Origin: Candidatus Saccharimonadota bacterium
GTDB lineage: Bacteria; Patescibacteriota; Saccharimonadia; Saccharimonadales; Saccharimonadaceae
Assembly: GCA_026395405.1 (NCBI GenBank)
Contig: JAPLYU010000001.1
Location: forward strand, 440,696 to 504,695
Length of the DNA stretch: 64,000 nucleotides
Direction: 5' to 3'
Below are positions 13,255 through 23,439 of the stretch, in pieces (position 1 is the first letter of the stretch; each line of letters starts with the position of its first letter). Position numbers and translations under genes: made by a program. Below the pieces are notes generated by a model. The model saw nothing but the letters and a program-made list of their open reading frames with translations, was not told the origin of the DNA and ran no database searches.

Positions 13255-14110
13255 CACCGTTTTTGCGCAAAGTCTTTTCAGCAGTTTGTAAATATGGCCA
13301 AGCGGCGTCGAGCGTTAGGTTGCTTTCGTGCAATGCCGTAGCCAAATCCACCCCAACATATCTAAAGTGCCAAGGTTCATATTGGTAGCCTGTAATTGCC
13401 TCGGAACCACGTGGGAATCGCAAGATAAAACCGTATTTATATGAGTTGTCCGCTAACCAAAGCCCGTCGGCCGTAGTCGCAAAACACTGGTCTAGGTAAC
13501 AGCTTCGGCTTAGTGTGCTAATGTCGACAGCCAGTCCTGTTTGATGTTCACTTTGTCCGGGCTTTGCAATCGCCTGGTTGGCGTCAACTTCACCAACCGA
13601 TCCAGCTAGGCTGTCAAAATACACCTTTTGCAGTGCGGCTGACCTATAGCCACTACCAATCATCAGATTGTGGCCAGCTTTGGCGGCGGCTTCAAACATC
13701 ATCTTAAGCGGTGTATTGGCGATAGCGCGAACCGATCGCTCGTCATCACTCTTATCGGTTCTGGTTGCAACGTCGGGAATCTTAAGGTCTGGCGGGATAT
13801 ATTCAGTAGAAATCGGATGAGTTTTGCCTACTATTGCCCAAATACTGTCGGGTTTTGTATAGTCGTCGACAATAGCTCGAATGGGTTTAGCGCCGGGCAA
13901 AGTAATATATACAGGTTTTTTTCGTAAGGCCTCAATTACTGCGGCCTTTTCTTTTATCAGTTGAATCTTAACGTTTTTCTCGTTTATATCGTGTTGATTA
14001 TTAATATATACGCAAGCTTGAAACGAGATAGTACCAACTAAAATTACTAAAGCACAAAAAGTCAGTGCCTTTAGTATGGGTTTATCGTGACGAGGACGCC
14101 TCTTCTTCAT
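13247..14110 (-). CDS. D-alanyl-D-alanine carboxypeptidase (VanY family)
   Basis: SGYRSAALQKVYF...KPGQSEHQTGLAVDIS...PWHFRYVG. Confidence 0.88.
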   Translation of the reverse strand: MKKRRPRHDKPILKALTFCALVILVGTISFQACVYINNQHDINEKNVKIQLIKEKAAVIEALRKKPVYITLPGAKPIRAIVDDYTKPDSIWAIVGKTHPISTEYIPPDLKIPDVATRTDKSDDERSVRAIANTPLKMMFEAAAKAGHNLMIGSGYRSAALQKVYFDSLAGSVGEVDANQAIAKPGQSEHQTGLAVDISTLSRSCYLDQCFATTADGLWLADNSYKYGFILRFPRGSEAITGYQYEPWHFRYVGVDLATALHESNLTLDAAWPYLQTAEKTLRKNGAI

Positions 14111-14182
14111 TGTCTATTTCATATTAACATGATTCTACAGATAAAAATAAACACAAAATTATTGTATTGCATATGATAAAAC

Positions 14183-15751
14183 ATGATGATAAACTTTATT
14201 AAATTCATGAAAAATTTGATAGATACTAATCTTAATAATCAAATAAGTCAAAATCAAGCTGAAAAAAAGTACTTAAATCAACGCGCCTTTACGATAGTCG
14301 AGTTAATTTTGGTTATTGTAGTCATTGGCATCCTATCCATAATTGCCCTGGTTTCATATATCGGAGTTAATAACAGGGCTGCAACTGCATCAATGCAGTC
14401 CGATCTGACAAACGGCTCTAACCAGCTGAAGCTATATTTTATACAGCATAGTTCATATCCAACATCCATGTCATTTGATGGTAAAAATACCTATTGCCCA
14501 AATCCAGTCGACTCTAACTTTTGTATAAAAACTAGTCCGGGTAATTCTCTTGTTTATACACCGGGCGGCGGCGGCACACCACAAACCTTTACGTTAGATG
14601 CTACGAACGTAAATACGGTCACTTACAGAATAACCGAAAACACCATTGCCGCTCTTTACGTTGCTGGGGGCGGAAAGACATGGTTGCAAATATCGGCCGG
14701 TTCCGATCATACATGTGGTATTTTGTCAGATCATAATGCTTATTGCTGGGGTGATAATGCCAGTGGACAGCTTGGTAATAATTCACTGATAAATAGCCCA
14801 GTTCCTGTACCGGTTAATACCAGCGGAGTTCTAAGTGGCAAGACAATTACCGCAATTTCGGCTGGTGCATACGTTACTTGTGCAATAGCATCAGACAGTA
14901 ATGCTTATTGCTGGGGGATGGGTACTGGCGGTGTACTCGGTAATGGCGCATCAAGCCAAAGTAAAGTTCCCGTTGCAGTTTCAACAGCTGGCGCATTAAG
15001 CGGAAAGACTGTAAAATCCATTTCTGTGGGCTCCGACTGGGCTGTTTGTGCAATCGCATCGGACAATAAGCCATATTGTTGGGGTCAGAACACTAGTGCT
15101 GGTGCTCTTGGGAATAACTCTGCAATTAGTAGCAACATTCCGGTTGCTGTATTAACTACTGGTGTATTAAGTGGTAAAACGGTTTCATCTATTTCAAGTG
15201 GTTTTGCTAGTGCCTGTGTCGTCGCCTCTGATACATATTTATATTGCTGGGGTGGAAGCTTTGGCGGTAGGGTTCCAATACTAACTGACGGTTCGGGTGA
15301 AAAAGCCGTATCAACCAGCCCTTACGGTGGTGCAGATGCGTGTTGGATTGGATTGGATGATTACCCATATTGTTATGGGTCCGATAGTCCGAGTGGGGGT
15401 GGAGCATTAGGCGGAAAGACGATAAAATCAATCACAGTTGGCTCTGATTTAACAAACCCAGATCATATTTGCGTAATTGCATCCGATAACAATGCCTATT
15501 GCTGGGGCGATAATACAAATGGTGATTTTGGAAATGGCACGGCCGGTAGCGGTTCACTCGCTCCTCACGCGGTCGACACTAACGGTGTTCTAAGTGGTAA
15601 AACTGTTTCATCTATATCTTCGGGGGGTGCGACATGTGTAATTGCCTCAGATGGTCAAGCTTACTGCTGGGGACTTGATGATATGGGAGAATTAGGCAAT
15701 AACACGACAGGTACAAATAGTAACGTGCCAGTTGCCGTAACTGTCCCATAA
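14183..15751 (+). CDS. Type IV pilin-like protein fused to RCC1-type beta-propeller repeats
   Basis: N-terminus AFTIVELILVIVVIGILSIIALVSY; repeated SAGSDHTCGILSDHNAYCWGDNASGQLGNNS units. Confidence 0.85.
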   Translation: MMINFIKFMKNLIDTNLNNQISQNQAEKKYLNQRAFTIVELILVIVVIGILSIIALVSYIGVNNRAATASMQSDLTNGSNQLKLYFIQHSSYPTSMSFDGKNTYCPNPVDSNFCIKTSPGNSLVYTPGGGGTPQTFTLDATNVNTVTYRITENTIAALYVAGGGKTWLQISAGSDHTCGILSDHNAYCWGDNASGQLGNNSLINSPVPVPVNTSGVLSGKTITAISAGAYVTCAIASDSNAYCWGMGTGGVLGNGASSQSKVPVAVSTAGALSGKTVKSISVGSDWAVCAIASDNKPYCWGQNTSAGALGNNSAISSNIPVAVLTTGVLSGKTVSSISSGFASACVVASDTYLYCWGGSFGGRVPILTDGSGEKAVSTSPYGGADACWIGLDDYPYCYGSDSPSGGGALGGKTIKSITVGSDLTNPDHICVIASDNNAYCWGDNTNGDFGNGTAGSGSLAPHAVDTNGVLSGKTVSSISSGGATCVIASDGQAYCWGLDDMGELGNNTTGTNSNVPVAVTVP

Positions 15752-15815
15752 TTTTATTGACGCGTAACAGATGGTGTGATAAAGTTAAACGGTAACTTAT
15801 ACGAATATATTAACT

Positions 15816-15870
15816 ATTCTTGGTGAATTGGTAAGTCTAACAGATAAAGATACTGCCTTCCACCAAGAAT
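15816..15870 (+). promoter_or_regulatory. Candidate leader hairpin upstream of rplC
   Basis: ATTCTTGGTG (15816-15825) complementary to CACCAAGAAT (15861-15870). Confidence 0.5.
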
Positions 15871-15892
15871 TTTAAGTGGGAGCAAAAGGGCT

Positions 15893-16507
15893 ATGAAGGC
15901 ACTTCTAGGTACCAAAATCGGTATGACCCAAATCATCAGCGAAGACGGCGTTGCAGTACCTGTAACGTTGATTCAAGCCGGCCCGATGACTGTTACCCAA
16001 CTTAAAACTGTTGACACCGACGGCTATACAGCTGTCCAAGTAGCCTTTGGTGAAGGTAAAAACCCAACCAAAGCCGTTGCCGGGCATACAAAACCAGCAA
16101 ACGTAACACCTAAACATATACGTGAAATTCGCGTACCAGATTTGCCTGAAGGTTTGTCTGTCGGTAATAAATTGGATGTCACAGCCTTTTCACTGGGTGA
16201 TATTGTCGACGCGACAGGAACTAGCAAAGGAAAAGGTTTCGCCGGAACTGTAAAACGACATAATTTCATGACTAGCCGTCATACACATGGTGGCCAGGGT
16301 GATGTTCGAAAAGTCGGATCAATTGGTTCGATGTATCCTCAACACGTCTTTAAGGGCAAGCGCATGGCAGGACGAATGGGCCACGACCGCGTTACTGTTA
16401 AAAACCTAGTAGTTGCTTATATCGATCAAGAAAACAACCTGATTGGGCTTCGCGGCGCAGTGCCGGGACCTAAAAAGGGTCTGATTATTATCGGAGGTAA
16501 ATCATAA
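15893..16507 (+). CDS. rplC: 50S ribosomal protein L3
   Basis: ALLGTKIGMTQI...HTHGGQGDVRKVGSIGSMYPQHVFKGKRMAGRMG. Confidence 0.98.
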   Translation: MKALLGTKIGMTQIISEDGVAVPVTLIQAGPMTVTQLKTVDTDGYTAVQVAFGEGKNPTKAVAGHTKPANVTPKHIREIRVPDLPEGLSVGNKLDVTAFSLGDIVDATGTSKGKGFAGTVKRHNFMTSRHTHGGQGDVRKVGSIGSMYPQHVFKGKRMAGRMGHDRVTVKNLVVAYIDQENNLIGLRGAVPGPKKGLIIIGGKS

Positions 16508-17127
16508 TGGCTGAAACAGTAAAAACACCAGTCGCAAAGACAACACTACCAAAAGATATATTTGATGTTGATGTAAATAATCACGAACTATTGAAATTGG
16601 CATATGACAGTTTCCTTGCAAATGCACGTTCTGCCCATGCAAATACTAAAAAACGCGGTCAAGTAAGTGGTGGCGGTATTAAACCATGGAAGCAAAAAGG
16701 CACAGGGCGTGCGCGTTTTGGTTCATCCCGTAACCCAATTTGGCGCGGTGGCGGTATCGCCTTCGGACCTAATGGCACCGAAAACCACTCGATTAAACTT
16801 TCGACTACCAGCAAGCGTGTTGCAATTCGCCAGGCCCTAACACTGGCAAACAAGGCTAAGAAAATCGTTATTTTAGACTTTAAAACTTCCGGAAAGACAT
16901 CAGACGCTGCTAAATTCTTGACAACTAACAAACTTGAACGCAAAGTTTTGCTAGTAGTTGACGAAAAAACCCCTCAAATCCTACGTTCTACTAATAATAT
17001 CCAGAACATTCTACTTATCCGTGCAAATTATCTAAGCGTATATCACATCCTAAATGCTGATAAAATCGTACTTACGCCAAAATCTGTCGAAGTTATCAAA
17101 ACTTGGCTGACAAAGGTAGGTAAATAA
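16507..17127 (+). CDS. rplD: 50S ribosomal protein L4
   Basis: KKRGQVSGGGIKPWKQKGTGRARFGSSRNPIWRGGG. Confidence 0.97.
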   Translation: MAETVKTPVAKTTLPKDIFDVDVNNHELLKLAYDSFLANARSAHANTKKRGQVSGGGIKPWKQKGTGRARFGSSRNPIWRGGGIAFGPNGTENHSIKLSTTSKRVAIRQALTLANKAKKIVILDFKTSGKTSDAAKFLTTNKLERKVLLVVDEKTPQILRSTNNIQNILLIRANYLSVYHILNADKIVLTPKSVEVIKTWLTKVGK

Positions 17128-17128
17128 C

Positions 17129-17467
17129 ATGAATACCTTGATTCCAGTATATCCACGAGCAACTGAAAAAGCCTACGGCATGGCCAAAGACAACGTCTAT
17201 GTATTCGATGTTCCAGTTACTGCTAACAAAAAGCAGATTACCGACGCGATTCAAGCTCAATTTGAAGTTAAAATTATCAGTATCAAGACGCTTGTCCAAT
17301 CAGGAAAAGCCATTCGTGCAAACCGAGGTAAACGATCCGCTCCAGGAATTGCGCTTCGTAAAGACAGCAAAAAGGCTTATGTAACGCTAGCCGAAGGTCA
17401 CAGTATTAAGGTTTTTGACGAGGCTACTGAACCTGATACCAAAACTGCCGCAAAGGAGAAGAAATAA
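17129..17467 (+). CDS. rplW: 50S ribosomal protein L23
   Basis: RATEKAYGMAKDNVYVFDVPVTANKKQI; position between L4 and L2. Confidence 0.95.
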   Translation: MNTLIPVYPRATEKAYGMAKDNVYVFDVPVTANKKQITDAIQAQFEVKIISIKTLVQSGKAIRANRGKRSAPGIALRKDSKKAYVTLAEGHSIKVFDEATEPDTKTAAKEKK

Positions 17468-18306
17468 TGCCGATTAAACAATATAACCCAACAACTCCTG
17501 CTAGGCGTGGTATGACTTCACAAGATACCAGTGAAATTACGACAAAGAAACCGCTAAAAAGCCTGCTTAAGAGTAAAAAGCAAAATGCCGGTCGCAACAA
17601 CACAGGCCGTATTACCGTACGTCACCGTGGCGGCGGCGTAAAGCGACATTATCGACTACTGAATCATAATATGGCTGCCGGTTTGAAAGTAACTGTTGAA
17701 GAAATTGAATATGATCCAAATCGCAGTGCCAGGATTGCTCGAGTAAAAGACCAATTCGGGCTTTCTCACTACATTTTAGCTGATACTTCAATGGAAAAAG
17801 GTAAAGTTATTAAAAGCGGACCAAAGGCACCGATTGAATCAAGTAATCGCATGCCACTATCCCGAATTCCTGTTGGAACCCAGATTTATGCAATCGAGAT
17901 TAACCCTGGTAAAGGCGCTCAGATGGTTCGTTCTGCCGGTACGAAGGCTCAGTTAATGGCCAAAGAAGGCGATTATGCTCAGGTACGTATGCCATCAGGT
18001 GAAGTTCGTCGTTTCCGACAGGAAGCAACCGCTGCTATCGGTGTAATTGGGAATGTCCAACACCAAAACATCAAAGTCGGTTCAGCCGGCCGAAACCGTC
18101 GAAAAGGTATTCGTCCAGGTGTACGTGGAGTTGTTATGAATGCTGCAGATCATCCGCACGGTGGTGGTGATGGCGGTAGGCACGGTACGGGTAAACCACC
18201 CCAGACTCCATGGGGCCAATTGACCTTGGGATATCGAACCAGGCGTCGTAAAGATGTCAGTAAACTTATTGTTAAAAGTCGCCATGAAGCGAAGAGGAAG
18301 AAGTAA
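17467..18306 (+). CDS. rplB: 50S ribosomal protein L2
   Basis: GRNNTGRITVRHRGGGVKRHYR...VVMNAADHPHGGGDGG. Confidence 0.98.
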   Translation: MPIKQYNPTTPARRGMTSQDTSEITTKKPLKSLLKSKKQNAGRNNTGRITVRHRGGGVKRHYRLLNHNMAAGLKVTVEEIEYDPNRSARIARVKDQFGLSHYILADTSMEKGKVIKSGPKAPIESSNRMPLSRIPVGTQIYAIEINPGKGAQMVRSAGTKAQLMAKEGDYAQVRMPSGEVRRFRQEATAAIGVIGNVQHQNIKVGSAGRNRRKGIRPGVRGVVMNAADHPHGGGDGGRHGTGKPPQTPWGQLTLGYRTRRRKDVSKLIVKSRHEAKRKK

Positions 18307-18309
18307 ATT

Positions 18310-18576
18310 ATGAGTCGTTCACTTAAAAAAGGACCATTCGTTGACTTCAAGCTAGCAAAGAAAGTTGCTGCACTTGGAGCTGATGACCGTACCGTTATTA
18401 AAACCTGGGCCCGTGCCAGTACAATCAGCCCTGAAATGGTTGGACGTACCATTGCTGTGCATAATGGCAAAGTGCATGTACCGGTGTTAGTTTCTGAAAA
18501 TATGGTTGGTCACAAACTTGGTGAATTCAGTCCTACTCGTAAATTCCGCAAACATGGTGGAAAGGACAGGAAATAA
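18310..18576 (+). CDS. rpsS: 30S ribosomal protein S19
   Basis: [15 protein letters not shown]...[23 protein letters not shown]. Confidence 0.98.
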   Translation: MSRSLKKGPFVDFKLAKKVAALGADDRTVIKTWARASTISPEMVGRTIAVHNGKVHVPVLVSENMVGHKLGEFSPTRKFRKHGGKDRK

Positions 18577-18989
18577 TGGCTAATTTGCAAACAGTCCGAG
18601 CCTATGCTGAAAGTGTAGCCTTAACTCCAAGGAAAGTGTCATTGGTTGCTAGTTTAGTGCGTGGCCGAAGTGTCGATGATGCATTAGTCATCTTGTCGCA
18701 TACGCCAAAACGCGCAGCATTACCTGTTAAAAAGACGATTGAAAGTGCCAAAGCAAATGCCATTAATAATCATGGTCTTGACGGTAAAACCCTTTCAATT
18801 TCGACATTATCAGTAACATCTAGTGTCCGATTGAAACGATTCAAACCTGCAGCTATGGGCCGTCCGCGCCGTTTCCAAAAGAAAACAGCCAACATTTTAG
18901 TTGAAGTAACCGGTGATATTAAACCAGTAAAAACTCCTGTAAAAAAGGCTGAAAGTGCTAAATCTACAGATGAAAAGGAGAAAAAGTAA
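18576..18989 (+). CDS. rplV: 50S ribosomal protein L22
   Basis: TPRKVSLVASLVRGRSVDDAL...; operon position. Confidence 0.96.
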   Translation: MANLQTVRAYAESVALTPRKVSLVASLVRGRSVDDALVILSHTPKRAALPVKKTIESAKANAINNHGLDGKTLSISTLSVTSSVRLKRFKPAAMGRPRRFQKKTANILVEVTGDIKPVKTPVKKAESAKSTDEKEKK

Positions 18990-19618
18990 TGGGTAATAAA
19001 GTAAACCCAATTAGTTTCCGTCTTCAAGTCCATAAAAACTGGGAATCCCGTTGGTTTGCCCCTAAAAAGGATTTCGCCAAATGGTTACACGAAGATCATA
19101 AAATTCGCGAACTTATTGAAAAACGCTTTGAAAGCCGACCAACAATTAATCGAATCGAGATTGAGCGTTCAGCTAATTTGATTACAATTACGATTCATAC
19201 AGCCAAGGCTGGTGTTGTTATCGGTCGTGGTGGCGTTGGGGTCACCGAACTGAAAGATTTGATTGAAAAAATTGCAAGTCTGCCGGCACGTTTGAATATC
19301 GAAGAAGTAAAACGACCAGAACTAGCCGCTAAACTCGTTGCAGAAAATATCGCCAGACAATTAGAACGACGTGCAAATTTCCGACGAGTTATGAAAATGA
19401 CTGCTCAGAATACGATGGCCGCAGGTGCAAAAGGAGTTCGTCTTCAAGTTTCAGGACGTTTGAACAATGCTGAAATGGCCCGAACTGAAAAAATGATTGA
19501 GGGATCTGTTCCTCTTCACACACTTCGTGCTGATATTGATTACCACTATGCCCGCGCTAAAACCCCAGTTGGGATTCTTGGCGTCAAGGTATGGATTTAC
19601 AAGGGTGAAAGGGTCTAA
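18989..19618 (+). CDS. rpsC: 30S ribosomal protein S3
   Basis: [12 protein letters not shown]...[12 protein letters not shown]... C-terminus KVWIYKGE. Confidence 0.98.
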   Translation: MGNKVNPISFRLQVHKNWESRWFAPKKDFAKWLHEDHKIRELIEKRFESRPTINRIEIERSANLITITIHTAKAGVVIGRGGVGVTELKDLIEKIASLPARLNIEEVKRPELAAKLVAENIARQLERRANFRRVMKMTAQNTMAAGAKGVRLQVSGRLNNAEMARTEKMIEGSVPLHTLRADIDYHYARAKTPVGILGVKVWIYKGERV

Positions 19619-19620
19619 TC

Positions 19621-20037
19621 ATGGTATTACTTCCAAAAAAGACTAAACACCGAAAAGTCCGAAAAGGCAAAAACAACGGCGTCGCAACACGCGGTCAGTA
19701 CGTTGCTTTTGGTGACTACGGTTTGCAATCGCAGTCCAACGAACGAATTACCAGCCGCCAAATCGAGGCAGCCAGGCAGGCGATGACTCGTCATATTGCT
19801 CGTGGTGGCAAGATTTGGATTCGAGTTTTCCCGCACACACCTGTTACCAAAAAGCCACTTGATGTCAAGATGGGCAGTGGTAAGGGCAATCCTGAATTTT
19901 TCGTGGCCAAAGTCAAGGCCGGAACAATATTGTTCGAGATGAAGGGCGTAGAAGAATCTATGGCTCGTGAAGCCATGAGACTTGCTTCACATAAACTACC
20001 TGTTAAAACCAGGTTTGTAGTAAAGGAGCAAATCTAA
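19621..20037 (+). CDS. rplP: 50S ribosomal protein L16
   Basis: [16 protein letters not shown]...[25 protein letters not shown]. Confidence 0.98.
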   Translation: MVLLPKKTKHRKVRKGKNNGVATRGQYVAFGDYGLQSQSNERITSRQIEAARQAMTRHIARGGKIWIRVFPHTPVTKKPLDVKMGSGKGNPEFFVAKVKAGTILFEMKGVEESMAREAMRLASHKLPVKTRFVVKEQI

Positions 20038-20276
20038 TGGCTACTACAACCAAGAAAACTACCAAAGTTAAAAAGAACGTCGTGGAAGTCAAAACCTTGG
20101 CTCAACTTAGAAAAGATTTATTGGCAAAGCAAAATGAACTAGTTGAAAACCGTCGAGGTCATAAACTTGGCGAACTGACAAATCCACGAGTTATTACAAC
20201 TGTTAAAAAAGATATCGCTAGGCTACACACCGCAATTACCGCAGCCATTAGTGCTGATAACAAGGAGGATAAATAA
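20037..20276 (+). CDS. rpmC: 50S ribosomal protein L29
   Basis: LAQLRKDLLAKQNELVENRRGHKLGELTNPRVITTVKKDIARLHT. Confidence 0.92.
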   Translation: MATTTKKTTKVKKNVVEVKTLAQLRKDLLAKQNELVENRRGHKLGELTNPRVITTVKKDIARLHTAITAAISADNKEDK

Positions 20277-20277
20277 T

Positions 20278-20556
20278 ATGGCCAAGACACTTTCCGGAAT
20301 TGTCACATCAGACAAAGCCGATAAAACCATCACAGTCACTGTTACTAGCCGTCAAACCCATCCTATTTATGGAAAACTTTATTCTGTTAATCGTAAATAT
20401 ATGGCACATGACGAAAAGAACGTTGCAAAAAAAGGTGATAAAGTAACGATTTCAGAAATTCGACCAGTTTCCAAGCGAAAAGCTTTCACTCTGGTTGAAG
20501 TTATTGAAAAAACCCACGGCACGATTCAACTCAAAGAGGACGAGGTAGAGGCATAA
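20278..20556 (+). CDS. rpsQ: 30S ribosomal protein S17
   Basis: [29 protein letters not shown]. Confidence 0.96.
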   Translation: MAKTLSGIVTSDKADKTITVTVTSRQTHPIYGKLYSVNRKYMAHDEKNVAKKGDKVTISEIRPVSKRKAFTLVEVIEKTHGTIQLKEDEVEA

Positions 20557-20557
20557 T

Positions 20558-20926
20558 ATGATACAACAAGAAACCCGACTTAAGGTCACCGACAACTCAG
20601 GAGCAAAAGAAATTCTTTGCATCCGCGTTTTGGGTGGAACAAAACGTCGATATGCAAGAGTTGGCGATGTAATCGTAGCTACTGTCAAAGTTGCATCTGC
20701 TATTGGTGTTGTTAAACGAAAATCAGTTGTCAAAGCCGTAGTCGTTAGAACTCGTGATCAAATTCAACGTAAAGACGGCTCGACTATCGCCTTTGATGAT
20801 AATGCCGCAGTAATTATTGGTGATGACAAAAATCCCAAGGGAACACGCGTATTCGGACCAGTCCCACGTGAACTTCGTGACCAGGGTTATGCCAAGATTA
20901 TTAGCCTAGCACCGGAGGTACTATAA
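20558..20926 (+). CDS. rplN: 50S ribosomal protein L14
   Basis: [27 protein letters not shown]. Confidence 0.98.
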   Translation: MIQQETRLKVTDNSGAKEILCIRVLGGTKRRYARVGDVIVATVKVASAIGVVKRKSVVKAVVVRTRDQIQRKDGSTIAFDDNAAVIIGDDKNPKGTRVFGPVPRELRDQGYAKIISLAPEVL

Positions 20927-20927
20927 T

Positions 20928-21257
20928 ATGGCAACGATTAAACGAATTATAAAGGGTGATACTGTAAAAATCATTAGTGGATCTAATAAAGGCACTACGG
21001 GTAAAGTATTATCCGTTTTGACCAAGAAAAATGCCGTACTTGTTGAAGGAATCGGTAATATTCACCGTAAAGTTAAACCAACTCAGCAAAACCCACGCGG
21101 TGGCCACAAAGACATTCACGTACCAACACCAATTCACAAAGTTGCGTTGGTTATTGATGAAAAATCTGCTAAAACCAGCCGAGTAGGCCTAACAAAGAAT
21201 ACCGATGGCAAGAAAACACGTGTTGCTCGTCAACATAATAACAAGGAGATAAAGTAA
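20928..21257 (+). CDS. rplX: 50S ribosomal protein L24
   Basis: KGDTVKIISGSNKGTTGKVLSV. Confidence 0.97.
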   Translation: MATIKRIIKGDTVKIISGSNKGTTGKVLSVLTKKNAVLVEGIGNIHRKVKPTQQNPRGGHKDIHVPTPIHKVALVIDEKSAKTSRVGLTKNTDGKKTRVARQHNNKEIK

Positions 21258-21841
21258 TGGTAAAATCTACCCTAACTTCAACAGCTCCTCGCCTGAAAGC
21301 CTTGTACAAAGACATAATTGTCAAGGAACTACAAGCCGAACTAAACCTTAAAAACGTTCATCAAGTTCCAAAACTTGAAAAGATTGTAGTAAGCGTAGGA
21401 ACTGGAAAAAACAAAGACGACAAGCATTACTATGAGGTCGTAAACAATACGCTAACCAAGATTACCGGCCAACACCCAATCGACCGCATGGCTAAAAAAT
21501 CAATCGCAACCTTCAAGATACGCGCAGGATTAAACCGCGTTGGTATCAGTGTTGTCCTGCGAGGCGCACGAATGTATGAATTCCTAGACAGGTTTGTCAA
21601 CGTATCTTTACCACGAACTCGTGATTTTCACGGTGTTAGGGCCAAAGCATTCGACAAATCCGGTAATTACAACTTTGGTGTAGTCGAACAGTCAATTTTC
21701 CCAGAACTAACCTTCGAAGAAACCCAGGTGTCACACGGCCTACAAATCACATTTGTGATTTCCGGTGGCGATGCCACTCTCAGTCGAGCATTACTTGAAA
21801 AGTTTGGTGTACCGTTTGAAAAACAAGGAGGCAAAAACTAA
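21257..21841 (+). CDS. rplE: 50S ribosomal protein L5
   Basis: [20 protein letters not shown]...GRNYNFG-equivalent [16 protein letters not shown]. Confidence 0.97.
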   Translation: MVKSTLTSTAPRLKALYKDIIVKELQAELNLKNVHQVPKLEKIVVSVGTGKNKDDKHYYEVVNNTLTKITGQHPIDRMAKKSIATFKIRAGLNRVGISVVLRGARMYEFLDRFVNVSLPRTRDFHGVRAKAFDKSGNYNFGVVEQSIFPELTFEETQVSHGLQITFVISGGDATLSRALLEKFGVPFEKQGGKN

Positions 21842-22110
21842 TGGCTAAAAAATCTTCAGTCGCAAGGGACGAAAAGCGCAAGAAAATGATCCTAAAGTTT
21901 GCCGAAAAACGAGCTGAACTAAAAGAACTAGGCGACCAAGAAGGCTTGGCAAAACTGCCACTTAACAGTTCGCCAACCCGTTGGAAAAACCGCGACGTAC
22001 TAGAGGGCAGACCACACGCCTATATGCGCCGATTCGGATTAAATCGTATTAACTTCCGTGAAAAAGCCAGTAAAGGCGAAATTCCCGGTATAACAAAGAG
22101 TAGCTGGTAG
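21841..22110 (+). CDS. rpsN: 30S ribosomal protein S14, Cys-free form
   Basis: [36 protein letters not shown]; no CxxC. Confidence 0.97.
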   Translation: MAKKSSVARDEKRKKMILKFAEKRAELKELGDQEGLAKLPLNSSPTRWKNRDVLEGRPHAYMRRFGLNRINFREKASKGEIPGITKSSW

Positions 22111-22124
22111 GAAAGGAATAAAAT

Positions 22125-22526
22125 ATGTCATTACAATCAACTGACCCAATCGCCGACCTGCTAACTCGCATCCGAAATGCGGTTATGGTAGGTAAAAACG
22201 AGATACGTGTTCCTTCCAGCAAGCTGAAAGTTACTGTTGCAAAGGAGCTTAAGAAAGCTAATTATTTAAGTGAAGTAAAGGTTGAGTCCACTAAACCGCG
22301 CGATACGCTGGTTATAACAATTAACCAACCAGGCGAAAACCCAACAATCACAGAACTTACCAGGCTTTCTAAACCAGGCCGACGTGTTTACGCCAGTGCT
22401 GCTGACATCCCCCGAGTCAAAAATGGCCGTGGAATGGTTCTAGTCAGCACCAGCAAGGGTGTTATGCCAGGTCATACCGCAGTTAAACAACGCCTAGGTG
22501 GCGAATTACTACTAAAGATTTATTAA
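22125..22526 (+). CDS. rpsH: 30S ribosomal protein S8
   Basis: DPIADLLTRIRNAVMVGKNEIRVPSSKLK. Confidence 0.98.
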   Translation: MSLQSTDPIADLLTRIRNAVMVGKNEIRVPSSKLKVTVAKELKKANYLSEVKVESTKPRDTLVITINQPGENPTITELTRLSKPGRRVYASAADIPRVKNGRGMVLVSTSKGVMPGHTAVKQRLGGELLLKIY

Positions 22527-22550
22527 GGATATTAAGAAAAAGGATTGAAT

Positions 22551-23084
22551 ATGAGTCGAATCGGAAAACTACCAATTGACATCCCAGCCGGTGTGACAAT
22601 CACGGTTGACTCAGATATTGTCACTGTAAAAGGGCCAAAAGGCGAACTTACCGTACCACATCTGAGCGACGTAACTGTAACACTACAGGAAAATCAAGCA
22701 ATTGTAACGCGCAAGGACGACGAAAAAATCGCCAAGGCGCAACACGGTTTGCAAAGAGCACTACTGAACAATGCTGTTGTCGGTGTAACTAAGGGATACG
22801 AAAAGAAACTAGAGGTAAATGGTGTTGGCTTTCGCGTTAGCGGCGGTGGCAGCGAAATTGAAATGTTACTAGGTTTTTCTCACCCTGTTAAATACAAAGC
22901 GCCCGAGGGCATTTTACTGACCGTAGAAAAGATGAATATCATCGTTTCAGGTATCAGTAAACAAGCCGTCGGTCAAGCTGCTGCTGAAATTAGAAAAATT
23001 AAAAAACCTGAGCCATACAAGGGCAAAGGTATTAAATATAGCGATGAAGTCGTACGACGCAAGGCTGGAAAGGCTGGAAAATAA
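22551..23084 (+). CDS. rplF: 50S ribosomal protein L6
   Basis: MSRIGKLPIDIPAGVTI...PEPYKGKGIKYSDE. Confidence 0.98.
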   Translation: MSRIGKLPIDIPAGVTITVDSDIVTVKGPKGELTVPHLSDVTVTLQENQAIVTRKDDEKIAKAQHGLQRALLNNAVVGVTKGYEKKLEVNGVGFRVSGGGSEIEMLLGFSHPVKYKAPEGILLTVEKMNIIVSGISKQAVGQAAAEIRKIKKPEPYKGKGIKYSDEVVRRKAGKAGK

Positions 23085-23437
23085 TGAGTAATCTGGATAA
23101 GAAGACATTAAATAAAGGTCTTCGAAAAGGCCGAGTCCGATCAAAGATATCTGGGACAGCGCAGCGACCCCGCTTGACGGTCTCAATTAGCAACATGCAT
23201 ATCACTGTGCAATTAATTGATGACGTAAAACAACATACTCTTGCATCCAGCTCGACCGTTGGCAGCAAAATTACCGGTACAACTACAGAAAAAGCCGAGC
23301 AAATCGGTATTGATATTGCTAAAAAGGCTAAAAAAGCCAAGATTGAAACAGTTGTATTTGATAGAAATGGTCATAAATATGCTAAAAGATTACGTGCCCT
23401 GGCAGATGCCGCACGTAAGGAAGGACTAAGGTTTTAA
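23084..23437 (+). CDS. rplR: 50S ribosomal protein L18
   Basis: SGTAQRPRLTVSISNMHITVQLIDD...VVFDRNGHKYAKRLRALADAARKEGLRF. Confidence 0.97.
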   Translation: MSNLDKKTLNKGLRKGRVRSKISGTAQRPRLTVSISNMHITVQLIDDVKQHTLASSSTVGSKITGTTTEKAEQIGIDIAKKAKKAKIETVVFDRNGHKYAKRLRALADAARKEGLRF

Positions 23438-23439
23438 TT

